From Murimonas intestini (GTDB taxonomy: Bacteria; Bacillota; Clostridia; Lachnospirales; Lachnospiraceae), in assembly GCF_024622195.1 (NCBI RefSeq), contig NZ_JANKBI010000016.1, positions 62,001 to 126,000 on the forward strand: 64,000 nt of DNA, written 5' to 3'. A program made the translations under genes and the position numbers. How positions within the stretch are numbered: position 1 is the first letter of the stretch; every line of letters starts with the position of its first letter. The notes under the pieces are model-generated. The model searched no databases and had not been told where the DNA came from. It worked only from the letters and a program-made list of their open reading frames with translations. Positions 36,816 through 44,743 of this stretch are shown piece by piece.

Positions 36816-36902
36816 GTGGTACCTCCATTTATGCTATATCTAAGCATATTATAACATAAGTCACCCAGAAGGTGGCAAGGTAGTAATGTTTTATACGGCT
36901 AA

Positions 36903-37283
36903 CTAGGTATTTATTCCACCTCTAATACCAAATCTTTTATTATCAGTCCGGCCTACATTGATGATGTCCCCGGCCATACTGCATATAAATGTGTATGAGA
37001 CGTCATCGAGCGTTACTTCTACTGTCATTCCGTCATCTTCCAGCATGCAGAATGCTTTAAATTCCAGATCTGACCTGCTGCGGTTGAGAAATTGGCTGAT
37101 GGAGCTCTCAATCCTGGCCTGCTGAAGCTTGTTTTCTTCCGTAACATCTTTACCGTTGCGGTAAGATAAAATAATTTCGTCTCCTGCTGATATGACCATA
37201 GAGAAATGCGGTCCAGGATCGGCATCCGGAGGTGTACAGCTGATGATAAGAAGTAATAGTGCTAAAATAAGAACTTTTTTCAT
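36903..37283 (-). CDS. Small predicted lipoprotein
   Basis: 126 residues. Short signal with lipobox-like IISC (Cys16) after a hydrophobic leucine-rich core, so probably membrane-anchored outside. The rest is a small beta-rich domain with no family I recognise. The ribosome site is weak (AGAGGCA). It stands alone between the VOC operon and an XRE gene on the other strand. Confidence 0.65.
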   Translation of the reverse strand: MKKVLILALLLLIISCTPPDADPGPHFSMVISAGDEIILSYRNGKDVTEENKLQQARIESSISQFLNRSRSDLEFKAFCMLEDDGMTVEVTLDDVSYTFICSMAGDIINVGRTDNKRFGIRGGINT

Positions 37284-37479
37284 TGCCTCTTTTTTTGTAT
37301 ACTATTCAGTGAAAGAAATTATCGAGTGACTTTTAGATTCATGTTCGGGTCAAAATTTTGAGTATTTATTTTAGAATGCAATCTATCTATTGCAATTGTA
37401 CCTAATTTTTATACTAAAATCAATACTAATTATGGGGATAACAGTGTGGAATATTGATAGAGAGGTATGATAGTACTCT

Positions 37480-37746
37480 ATGGAACAGAAGATAAAACAG
37501 GAAAAGGGGCTTTCCATAGGCGGAAATCTGAAAAAGCTGAGGAATGGAGCCAGGATGACGCAGGAACAAGTGGCGGCTCAGTTACAGCTCCGTAATTTTG
37601 CTGTTACAAGAAGTGCTTATTCCCAGATGGAATCAGGCACTTACAGTATAAGAGTCGGTGAATTGATTGCATTAGTGGAAATTTTCCGGACTGATTTTAA
37701 CACAGTGTTCAAAGATCTGAATTACAATCAGAAATCCGAATTATGA
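37480..37746 (+). CDS. XRE-family regulator, small
   Basis: 88 residues. One helix-turn-helix (RMTQEQVAAQLQLRNFAVTRSAYSQMESG, residues about 25-53 in two blocks) followed by a short helix. AGAGGTATGATAGTACTCT lies upstream of the ATG. Small XRE proteins of this type are often found at the edges of accessory regions. It is followed by an unusually long hairpin. Target unknown. Confidence 0.85.
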   Translation: MEQKIKQEKGLSIGGNLKKLRNGARMTQEQVAAQLQLRNFAVTRSAYSQMESGTYSIRVGELIALVEIFRTDFNTVFKDLNYNQKSEL

Positions 37747-37766
37747 GCAAAGATCCGAATTATAAT

Positions 37767-37855
37767 AAATAGCCTCCGGCTATGCAGGAAGTGATATTTA
37801 CCTTGTCAAGCGGACAAGAGGAATATCAAAGCACCTGCGGCTGGGGGCTATTTTT
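37767..37855 (+). terminator. Long imperfect hairpin after XRE gene
   Basis: AAATAGCC...GGGCTATTT with further pairing of TGCAGG/CCTGC, GATATT/AATATC and CTTGTC/GGACAAG around AAGC, ending in TTTTTG. At about 89 bases it is far longer than a normal terminator; it may be a structured RNA or palindromic repeat that also terminates. Confidence 0.6.
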
Positions 37856-37870
37856 GTTTTAAGTTTATTT

Positions 37871-38929
37871 TCACTTTGACTTTAGAGAATTCAAAAATTC
37901 CTGGAATTTTGGAGAAGATCTGAGAAAATCATATTCTGGATCTGAAGTGTCTTCCAGATCTGCTATGATTTTGGGGAGCATCATTTTCCCCAGATTTTGG
38001 GAATCTTCCTTTTGGGCCAGGTGCCTGTACAGCGGCGAAGCTGATATATCCCATTTCTGCAGTAAAGCAGGAAGCATGGAACTTAGTGTATTTATGAAAT
38101 TATCGGCATCCTTTTCCAGAACACTGAGTCCAAACTGGCCCAGATAAGAATTGTAATCCCATAGTCCAAGGAGTTTGGATAAAGGGCTGATAATATCGGC
38201 GATCTGCCGCGCATCCTCAGTGCGTCCCTCTTTCCAGGCAATATCGATCAGAACGGAAAGCATGGAATCGATCAAAGATGCTTCGGACAATAGCTTGCGC
38301 TCTGTCAGTTCTGCTGCAGCTGCAAATTCTCCTTTAGCCATATGGAGCTTTGTCAGAAGCCCGATTTTGTTAAAACTATTTTCATCTGGGATTTCCATCA
38401 GCATTTTTTCTGCTTTGTCGTATTCCTTCCGTTCCATACATTTTGAGACCAGCATTCCCATAGCCTGATTGCGGATGCCAATATCCTGGCTTCCGGCTGC
38501 CCGTTCATACAGTGTTTCCACCAGGCTGAGGTATTCCTGTTTTACAGATTCATTTTGGTAAAGCATGAATGTACCCTCTAATGTGAGGGCGGTTCCCAGA
38601 GTCAGACTGTCACATGAGGGGTATTCATGGAGTTTTTCCCGGGCAAGATCAAAGGCCGCGTCTATCCCTCTTTCAGAGGCAGCAGTTGTCAGTTCGTTTA
38701 AAAAACAGTTGATTTCCTGATTTGTAAGCTCCTCTTTAAAAGAGAGCAGTGTATTCAGATCAGTATCCAGCAGGCGTGCCAGTGCAGGAAGTATGGTAAT
38801 ATCGGGGTAAGTACCTCCCTTTTCCCATTTATTTACTGCGGGGGCTGTCACACCCAGATAAGAGGCGACCTGCTCCTGGGTCAGGTTAAGCGCTGTGCGC
38901 CGTTCCTTTATGATTTCATTGATTTTCAT
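37871..38929 (-). CDS. XRE-family regulator with helical repeat domain
   Basis: 352 residues from the ATG at 38929, which follows CAAGGAGGTCATTTAAAT; an in-frame upstream start at 39004 has no ribosome site. HTH at about 5-60 (LNLTQEQVASYLGVTAPAVNKWEKG), then TPR-like helical repeats to the end. This layout resembles regulators controlled by binding a peptide or partner protein. Target genes not evident. Confidence 0.87.
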   Translation of the reverse strand: MKINEIIKERRTALNLTQEQVASYLGVTAPAVNKWEKGGTYPDITILPALARLLDTDLNTLLSFKEELTNQEINCFLNELTTAASERGIDAAFDLAREKLHEYPSCDSLTLGTALTLEGTFMLYQNESVKQEYLSLVETLYERAAGSQDIGIRNQAMGMLVSKCMERKEYDKAEKMLMEIPDENSFNKIGLLTKLHMAKGEFAAAAELTERKLLSEASLIDSMLSVLIDIAWKEGRTEDARQIADIISPLSKLLGLWDYNSYLGQFGLSVLEKDADNFINTLSSMLPALLQKWDISASPLYRHLAQKEDSQNLGKMMLPKIIADLEDTSDPEYDFLRSSPKFQEFLNSLKSK

Positions 38930-39099
38930 ATTTAAATGACCTCCTTGTTGTTTTGCGAAGTACTTCGATACTTTTATTATAGCAACTGTACAGAAGCCAG
39001 ACAATTGAAACGGCGTTAACTTTCAGGCAAGAAAATTAACCGGAGGTTAAGCGGGCAGCTTATACGGTATAGTTAAATACCGTGCAGGATTGAATTAAT

Positions 39100-39309
39100 T
39101 TATTCAAAGTAGAAGAGATCTTCAAATTTTTTATTAAGAGCAATGCAAATCAGAAGCGCCAGTTTGGCTGTAGGATTAAACTGGCCTGTCTCGATGGAAC
39201 TGATCGTCTGCCGGGAGACTCCTGTCATATTTGCAAGCTCACTCTGAGAAATATTTTTTTCTGCTCTGGCTGCTTTCAGCCGGTTTTTCAATACTAAATC
39301 ATTGTCCAT
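39100..39309 (-). CDS. XRE-family regulator, 69 residues
   Basis: The whole protein is one HTH (KNISQSELANMTGVSRQTIS) plus a C-terminal ALNKKFEDLFYFE, the classic short clostridial form. ACAGGTGATAT precedes the ATG. It lies 12 bases after the membrane-protein gene at 39322 on the same strand; such pairs usually have the regulator controlling the membrane protein operon. Confidence 0.92.
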   Translation of the reverse strand: MDNDLVLKNRLKAARAEKNISQSELANMTGVSRQTISSIETGQFNPTAKLALLICIALNKKFEDLFYFE

Positions 39310-39321
39310 ATATCACCTGTG

Positions 39322-39639
39322 TCAAAAGACTTCATAAATATAACAGAATACCAGGGCAATTGTCATAGCTCCGTTCAGTACAGATACTATGAGATCAGAC
39401 CGGCGTTTCAGCTTTATATATTTGTAGGCACTCTGTGCTGTCTTCATTGAAAAGAATATAGCGTACACATCCCACCATGGCTGCCCGGCCAGCATTTTAA
39501 TGATCATCAGTATTAAACATAATGTTATCATAGTGAAAGATGCGATACCATATCCCTTCTGTTCAATCTGAAGTTCCATCTCATCGGGCTGATTTGGCTT
39601 TTTACTTTGAGCTCTGCGCAGAATTTCATCTCTTTCCAT
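39322..39639 (-). CDS. DUF6442-like membrane protein
   Basis: 105 residues: charged N-terminus (MERDEILRRAQSKKPNQPDE), then three hydrophobic segments at about 33-52, 56-72 and 82-102. The layout and N-terminal pattern resemble DUF6442 proteins that sit next to short XRE regulators; the family name is from memory. GAGGTGGTCGT precedes the ATG. Confidence 0.72.
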   Translation of the reverse strand: MERDEILRRAQSKKPNQPDEMELQIEQKGYGIASFTMITLCLILMIIKMLAGQPWWDVYAIFFSMKTAQSAYKYIKLKRRSDLIVSVLNGAMTIALVFCYIYEVF

Positions 39640-39840
39640 ACGACCACCTCTGTATTATATTTGGTATATTTTGCGGCGATTGCTTAATGCGATGCCAAGT
39701 GTACTTGTCAAGATTTATTATATACCTTTAAAATTATATGTCAAGTTTTCTTTGCAAAATCCACATAATAAACGTAGTTTGCATTTCCTGTTTATCTGAT
39801 GTATGATAAGAAAAATAAACATGCCAGATGGAGGATACAT

Positions 39841-40383
39841 ATGAAAAATGAAAAGAGAGAGTACCCGCACTTTGCCCTCTGCGGACTGAGCTGCGGCCTG
39901 TGCCCAATGTACCATATCAGCGAAAACGACCACTGTCCGGGCTGCGGGCGGCCCTCCTGTGTCTATGTGAAATGTGCAAAGGAGCATGGCAAAGTGGAGT
40001 ACTGCGGGTTGTGCCCTGATTACCCATGTGAAAAGTATACGAAGGCAGAACCCTATGATTCATTTATTACCTGCCGGAGTGTGCAGAGAGACTTTGAACG
40101 TCTGCGCCGGGATGGTATAGAAGTATTCAGCGCTGTTCTGGATGAAAAAGTGGAAATACTGCGTTATCTGCTGAGAGAGTATAATGACGGGAGGCGCAAG
40201 AGCTTCTTCTGTCTTGCTGTGAACCTGCTGGAACTGGAGGATATAAAGACGGTGATGAATGAGCTTGAAGAAAATTACGATGAAAATGCCCCGCTCAGGG
40301 AACGGGGCGCCCAGGCTGCCGGACTCTTCAGAACCATGGCTGATAAGAGAGGCATTGTACTGAAACTAAACCGGAAAAAATAG
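39841..40383 (+). CDS. DUF3795 Cys-rich protein
   Basis: 180 residues from the ATG at 39841 (GATGGAGGATACAT upstream); the frame is open back to 39799 but without a ribosome site. The N-terminal half has cysteines CGLSCGLCP, CPGCGRPSC, CAKEHG, YCGLCPDYPCEKY, suggesting a zinc or iron-sulfur site, followed by a helical C-terminal domain. Typical of DUF3795; function unknown. Confidence 0.87.
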   Translation: MKNEKREYPHFALCGLSCGLCPMYHISENDHCPGCGRPSCVYVKCAKEHGKVEYCGLCPDYPCEKYTKAEPYDSFITCRSVQRDFERLRRDGIEVFSAVLDEKVEILRYLLREYNDGRRKSFFCLAVNLLELEDIKTVMNELEENYDENAPLRERGAQAAGLFRTMADKRGIVLKLNRKK

Positions 40384-40389
40384 GAGGAA

Positions 40390-40491
40390 TCAGTTTCTGG
40401 TTTTTTTGATGGATGCGTGAGAAATAAAAAGTGCCAGGCCAATACCAAATGCAACCCATGGAAAGGCCGCAGCCGCAAAATCTGCAATCAT
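40390..40491 (-). CDS. 33-residue membrane peptide
   Basis: Short minus-strand gene. The ATG at 40491 has a very strong ribosome site (GGGAGGAAATCAC), and a good promoter lies at 40600-40628. The product MIADFAAAAFPWVAFGIGLA continues LFISHASIKKTRN: one transmembrane helix and a positive end, so it probably sits in the inner membrane. Role unknown; it could be a small membrane regulator or a toxin-like peptide. The leader contains a CTCCTTCT/AGAAGGAG hairpin at 40538-40569. Confidence 0.7.
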   Translation of the reverse strand: MIADFAAAAFPWVAFGIGLALFISHASIKKTRN

Positions 40492-40599
40492 GTGATTTCC
40501 TCCCTTCATGATTGATTCATGCACGGGGTATTAAATGCTCCTTCTGACTGCCGCAGCTGTGAGAAGGAGAAAAAGCCTCGTGTGTAATCTGATAAAGCT

Positions 40600-40628
40600 A
40601 TTATAGACCAGTTTTACTGATTATACAA
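40600..40628 (-). promoter_or_regulatory. Promoter of the 33-residue peptide gene
   Basis: On the minus strand: TTGTAT (40628-40623), 17-base spacer, TATAAT (40605-40600). It points to the gene at 40491 and gives a leader of about 100 bases. Confidence 0.65.
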
Positions 40629-40812
40629 GGTAATTACAGTGACTGCATGTGATATGGATATATTCAATTTCAGGTGTGGCCTGCCGGCGCTGTGTATGTT
40701 CCAGCTCCTGCTCATACTCCGGCTCCTGTATGTCTTCCTGGGGCTGTGTATACTCACTTGTCTCATTGTTCCGGGCAGAGTTGGGGGCTTTACCTAATTC
40801 CTGCTGTGCTTC
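40621..40812 (-). pseudogene. Truncated zinc-ribbon protein fragment
   Basis: An open segment of 63 codons on the minus strand with no start codon: it begins just after a TAA. It is rich in Glu and Gln (EYTQPQEDIQEPEYEQELEH) and ends ITCSHCNYLV, a CxxC zinc-ribbon-like tail. This composition is protein-like rather than random. I read it as the surviving 3' end of a gene whose 5' part was lost at the junction near 40812. Family not recognised. Confidence 0.45.
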
Positions 40813-40816
40813 TTAT

Positions 40817-40851
40817 CACCTTGACTCTCCCCTTACGTCAAGGTGTAGAAT
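40817..40851 (+). promoter_or_regulatory. MerR-type promoter upstream of serine hydrolase
   Basis: TTGACT (40821-40826), a 19-base spacer, TAGAAT (40846-40851). The spacer region holds the dyad CACCTTGAC-N11-GTCAAGGTG (40817-40845). A 19-bp spacer with an internal dyad is the hallmark of promoters activated by MerR-family twisting of DNA. No merR gene was seen in the window. Confidence 0.75.
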
Positions 40852-40880
40852 ACTAGTAATTCTTAAAGGAGATGGATCGT

Positions 40881-41873
40881 ATGAATAAAAAAGAATTACA
40901 TGATTTTATTAAGAAGCAGCAGCCTAATATCTGCCAGATATCATGCTTTAAAGATGGCAGAGAAGTATTTTCTGATGAATGGAATGATTACAAAAAAACA
41001 GATACATGTCATGTTATGTCTGCAACGAAAAGTATAGTGGCATTACTGATTGGAATTGCTCTTGATAAAGGTTATATAAAAAGTATAGAGCAGCCTGTAT
41101 TGGATTTCTTCCCTGAATATAAGATTAAGAGAGGAGAAAAAACTATTCAAAAAGTTACAGTCAGGCATTTGCTGACTATGACAGCACCTTATAAATATAA
41201 GTATGAGCCCTGGACAAAAATCTGTTCAAGTGATGACTGGACAATTTCAGCTTTAGATATTCTGGGGGGAAGAAAAGGATTAACCGGAGAATTTAAATAT
41301 TCTACATTAGGTATACATATCCTGACAGGTATTATATCTAAAATGAGCGGATTAAAGGTTGTTGATTTTGCAAATAAATATTTATTTGAACCTGTTGGAG
41401 TAGAAAAACATATTAACTATTTCGCAGAAACGGCCGAAGAGCATAAGCATTTTACTATGTGCAAAGCCCCAAAAACAAATGTATGGTTTTGTGATTCAAA
41501 GGGGATAGGCGCAGCCGGATATGGTTTATGCTTATCTGCAGCTGATATGGCAAAAATAGGACAGCTTTGCTTAGACAAAGGTATTCATAATGGAAAACAA
41601 ATTGTGTCATCTAAATGGATAGAGGAAATAACAAAACCAAATTACAGATGTGGTGAAGAGTTTGGAAATATGTCCTACGGCTGTCTTTGGTGGATTATAG
41701 ACGAAAAAAAGCATATATATTCGGCTATTGGAAATAGTGGAAATGTAATATATGTAAATCCGTCTGAAAATGTAGTGATAGCAGTCACATCATTTTTTAA
41801 ACCAACGATTTTCGACCGGGTTGATTTTATACAAAAATATATAGAACCACTTGTTATAATTCAAACTCTATAA
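40881..41873 (+). CDS. Serine hydrolase, class C beta-lactamase-like
   Basis: 330 residues from the ATG at 40881, nine bases after AAAGGAG; the ATG at 40872 is too close to it. SxxK nucleophile motif SATKS (about residue 47) and YSTLG in the place of the YxN motif; C-terminal domain with GNSGNVIYVNPSENVVIAV. The family includes esterases, D-aminopeptidases and beta-lactamases. No signal peptide. It follows a MerR-type promoter, so it may answer to a drug or metal signal. The 3' end overlaps the convergent phosphatase gene by 20 bases. Confidence 0.88.
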   Translation: MNKKELHDFIKKQQPNICQISCFKDGREVFSDEWNDYKKTDTCHVMSATKSIVALLIGIALDKGYIKSIEQPVLDFFPEYKIKRGEKTIQKVTVRHLLTMTAPYKYKYEPWTKICSSDDWTISALDILGGRKGLTGEFKYSTLGIHILTGIISKMSGLKVVDFANKYLFEPVGVEKHINYFAETAEEHKHFTMCKAPKTNVWFCDSKGIGAAGYGLCLSAADMAKIGQLCLDKGIHNGKQIVSSKWIEEITKPNYRCGEEFGNMSYGCLWWIIDEKKHIYSAIGNSGNVIYVNPSENVVIAVTSFFKPTIFDRVDFIQKYIEPLVIIQTL

Positions 41874-42378
41874 TCTCGCCATTTTGTGGGTGGTATCCAT
41901 TGCAGAGAGATTGAATCACCATTCCATGGCAGACAACTATCACTTTGGAAAAGCGTTTGTATTTTTCAAGAACAGGCAGGACCCTTTTTCTCATTGCGTT
42001 CATGTCCTCCCAATCCATTTCACGGCCAGATGGGTAATTTCCATTAAATTGGACGAATTCACGGTAGCTCTCTGCAGCTCTTTCATCACTTACATAAATA
42101 TAATTTTTATTTGCTATCCATTCGTGCAAATCTGTTTCAACAATCATGCCTATCCGTAGTTCTTTTGAAAGTATAGCCGCCGTCTGAAGGGCTCTTGTAT
42201 AAGGGGACGATAAAATAATACCTGCATCACACAGACGTTTATCTTTTGATGTATTTTGAATTTCTTTGATTCCATCCATGCTTAATGGAGATAAATTAAC
42301 GCCGAAACCCTGATAAATCTTTCGGTTCTTCTGGGAATAATCAGTTTTCCCATGTCTGACTAAATAAAAAGCCGTCAT
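41854..42378 (-). CDS. Histidine phosphatase family protein
   Basis: 174 residues. LVRHGKTDYSQKNRKIYQG holds the phospho-accepting His (residue 9) in the RHG motif; SSPYTRALQTA and VVCHGMVIQSL supply the other catalytic residues. Members dephosphorylate sugars, nucleotides or cobalamin precursors. It is a lone gene whose tail overlaps the serine hydrolase on the opposite strand, so the two are likely expressed under different conditions. Confidence 0.9.
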   Translation of the reverse strand: MTAFYLVRHGKTDYSQKNRKIYQGFGVNLSPLSMDGIKEIQNTSKDKRLCDAGIILSSPYTRALQTAAILSKELRIGMIVETDLHEWIANKNYIYVSDERAAESYREFVQFNGNYPSGREMDWEDMNAMRKRVLPVLEKYKRFSKVIVVCHGMVIQSLCNGYHPQNGEIIEFEL

Positions 42379-42554
42379 TTAGCACCTCACTGATATAACT
42401 TCCGCCATTCTTTGGTGGAAGTTAGTTTTTATCAGTATAACATACTTATCAATTTACTACCAGCAGGGAACAGGAGAGCGCCTAAACTGTAACAATCTTT
42501 TCAAACTCTTCTAAATAAATATTGATGAAAGAAGAATTATAAAATAGATTTATA

Positions 42555-42563
42555 TGGTATAAT
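42555..42563 (+). promoter_or_regulatory. Extended -10 promoter for KAP gene
   Basis: TGGTATAAT is an extended -10 (TGn-TATAAT) with no strong -35. It lies about 105 bases before the KAP start, upstream of leader motif copy C. Confidence 0.5.
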
Positions 42564-42573
42564 TTCATGGTAA

Positions 42574-42668
42574 AGGAAGATAAGAATCCAATCGCTGCTC
42601 ATCGGTGAAATATCCGCCGGCAGATTGCAGAGAAAGAATATTGAAAAGAAAGGCAGTATTGAATAAAT
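42574..42668 (+). other. Leader-like motif, copy C
   Basis: AAGGAAGATAAGAATCC...GGCAGATTGCAGAGA...AATATTGAAAAG lies directly before the KAP gene. It shares AAGGAAGATAA(A)G-nnTCC and GATTGCAGAG with copy B (44349-44470) and copy A (2581-2636), but has about 30 extra bases between the blocks. Confidence 0.35.
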
Positions 42669-44312
42669 ATGAACGCTGATTACATTAAGGTAATAGTTGA
42701 TAAGATAGATGATTTACCATATAAAGCGATTCTTTTTGACGGCACGTGGGGGATTGGTAAATCTTATGCAGTTAACCAAGCCTTAGAACATAGGGATAAT
42801 GTCTGTAAAATTTCAATGTTTGGTCTTAACGATGCTAAAAAAATATATCATGAGGTATTGTTCCAATTAGCACTAAAAAACAATATTGGCAGCAAGTTGA
42901 GTAAAATTGTAAATGATATACTAGAAAGCATGTCATCAATTAGCAAGAAAGCCAGTCAAGCAAAGGATATTATTTATAGCATAACAAAAGAAAGAGAATT
43001 ATTTTTATTATTATCTAAAGAGTTTAAATCACCCCATATTATTGTTATAGATGATTTGGAAAGAGCAAGTGCCCAGATAAGCTTGGAAGAAGTTCTCGGT
43101 ATTGTTGAAGAACTAAAGCATTGTAATTATGTGAAGGTAATTTTGATTGCACATTTAGATGAGATAAAAGATAATAACAAGGAATTATTAGACAAATACA
43201 GTGAAAAGGTAATTGATAGAATATATCATATTACTGAAAGCCCCAATAATGTGGACTGGGGTAAACTAAATATACATGCTGGGTTTATCACTGAATTTTT
43301 ATCGGAGCATAAGGTCAAAAATCTTCGTACTCTTGAAAAAGCACAGAGATTTTATGATGATGTAAATACATACTGTAGTGATATTGATAATGAAGATTTC
43401 AAAAATGAGATAAGATTAATATGTTTTTCTATTGTAGTGGAATCTATTGACAACTTATATTACAGAAAAGATGGAGAAAGTGAAAAGGACAGTATTAATA
43501 ATAGTTACGTTAAAATTGGTAATGAACTGGAATATAGAATAAAGAATTATCTAGCAGGAATTAAAAGCAGCAGCAATTTAGTATCAATGCTGTTGCAATA
43601 TTATAAGAATGAAATAGTATTAGACAAGGATATAATCATTGCAGAATATAAGGGGTTTCTTCAAGCTGGATGCAAACCAAATTATTATAAAACAGACGAG
43701 GAGATCAGAAGATTATTACCAGATTTACTTGTCAAGATGGAGGAAGCTCAAAATCTTATTGAACTAAATAAGTTTGCTGACGAATATATGGTGTGGAGCG
43801 ATATAATCAAAGAAGACAATACTGGTGCTTTGCAAAAATATAGAATTAGATTGCAGAAAATTCTAGAAAATATTATACATGACGGAAAAGAAGAAATTTT
43901 AAGTTACAGCTATGATATGTTTCACCTATCTTCTGAAAAAGTAAAACAAGTATTTATTGAAGAGAAAACCAATATGAGAAAATTCTTGGTGAAAAAATAT
44001 ATTGAATACTTGCAGGAGACAACAAAAGGAAATCAGGCATATGAGTATTCATGTAAGCTATGCAAATATTTTAATAATATTTCTTATCGAGATATTATAA
44101 AAAATTCTGTTGACATTTTGTATGATAGAAAATCATTTCCTGTGGAGGAAATGGATGAAAAGAAATATCATACTTGCTTTAATATAATGTATATACTTTA
44201 TCATACAGATAGTGACAAGTTTTTAAAGTTCTGCGGTGAACTAGAAAAGTCTTGTGATTGTATGGCTGTTTACAGAATTGAAGAATTGATGGACGAACTG
44301 AGAAAAGAATAA
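42669..44312 (+). CDS. KAP-type P-loop NTPase
   Basis: 547 residues. Walker A GTWGIGKS (25-32); Walker B HIIVIDDLER (123-132); YVKVILIAHLDEIKDNN probably includes sensor-1. The C-terminal 300 residues are helical with no recognised domain, and no clear membrane helix is seen. KAP NTPases often belong to phage defence or membrane-linked signalling. Strong A+T bias against its neighbours, and a setting next to gene fragments and a toxin-antitoxin pair, suggest horizontal acquisition. It is flanked by two copies of the leader-like motif. A defence role is plausible but not shown. Confidence 0.8.
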   Translation: MNADYIKVIVDKIDDLPYKAILFDGTWGIGKSYAVNQALEHRDNVCKISMFGLNDAKKIYHEVLFQLALKNNIGSKLSKIVNDILESMSSISKKASQAKDIIYSITKERELFLLLSKEFKSPHIIVIDDLERASAQISLEEVLGIVEELKHCNYVKVILIAHLDEIKDNNKELLDKYSEKVIDRIYHITESPNNVDWGKLNIHAGFITEFLSEHKVKNLRTLEKAQRFYDDVNTYCSDIDNEDFKNEIRLICFSIVVESIDNLYYRKDGESEKDSINNSYVKIGNELEYRIKNYLAGIKSSSNLVSMLLQYYKNEIVLDKDIIIAEYKGFLQAGCKPNYYKTDEEIRRLLPDLLVKMEEAQNLIELNKFADEYMVWSDIIKEDNTGALQKYRIRLQKILENIIHDGKEEILSYSYDMFHLSSEKVKQVFIEEKTNMRKFLVKKYIEYLQETTKGNQAYEYSCKLCKYFNNISYRDIIKNSVDILYDRKSFPVEEMDEKKYHTCFNIMYILYHTDSDKFLKFCGELEKSCDCMAVYRIEELMDELRKE

Positions 44313-44348
44313 TAAGCACATAGGAAAACTGGTAATAAATACTAAGGA

Positions 44349-44470
44349 AGATAAAGACTCCGGTGGATTGCAGAGGCTCGCAGATGTAGTGTGACATGCT
44401 TTGCATGACTAGCGTCTCGCAGCAAGAACACCAAGGCGTTCTTAAATTTGTGATAATGGAGGGCAGCTCA
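44349..44470 (+). other. Leader-like motif, copy B
   Basis: AGATAAAGACTCCGGTGGAT, TGCAGAGGC, direct repeats CTCGCAG, a CATGC-TTT-GCATG hairpin, AAGAAC-accaaggc-GTTCTT hairpin, then TTAAATTT and GGAGGG before a TTG/ATG. The reading frames that follow close within 10-15 codons, so the gene it once led appears lost. The rest of 44312-44667 holds nothing else I can call. Confidence 0.45.
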
Positions 44471-44666
44471 TTGAGGAACATATGGATTATGTTCACATTA
44501 TGAAGAGTATTATATTTTTGCTTTAATTGCTTCAATAAAACCTGTTCCTTACGCAATTGCGCTTATGACCACGGCTGCTTATGAATTGCCGGCCGTATGA
44601 GTGTGTAAAAGAAATGCTCTTAGCAGATGACAATGACAAAGAAAATCACCTTCCCAAAATAACTAC

Positions 44667-44714
44667 AAAGAGCCATTAGCTATGAGTTACTATCCACAGT
44701 TAGTGGCTCTTTAA
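44667..44714 (-). terminator. Bidirectional terminator after the secreted protein gene
   Basis: AAAGAGCCATTAGC and its partner CTAACTG...TGGCTCTTT form an A/T-tailed stem around a long loop. On the minus strand it follows the gene at 44744. Confidence 0.65.
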
Positions 44715-44743
44715 ATAAGATGGATTTTTCAGGAGAAGAATAT

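Noticed and set aside
40649..40888. Plus-strand Cys/Ser-rich frame before the serine hydrolase
   Set aside because: It has no ribosome site and is the reverse of a more protein-like minus-strand zinc-ribbon fragment; the serine hydrolase promoter lies inside it.
44470..44667. Possible gene after leader motif copy B
   Set aside because: All frames after the GGAGGG site close within 10-15 codons; at best a decayed gene, and no family could be recognised.
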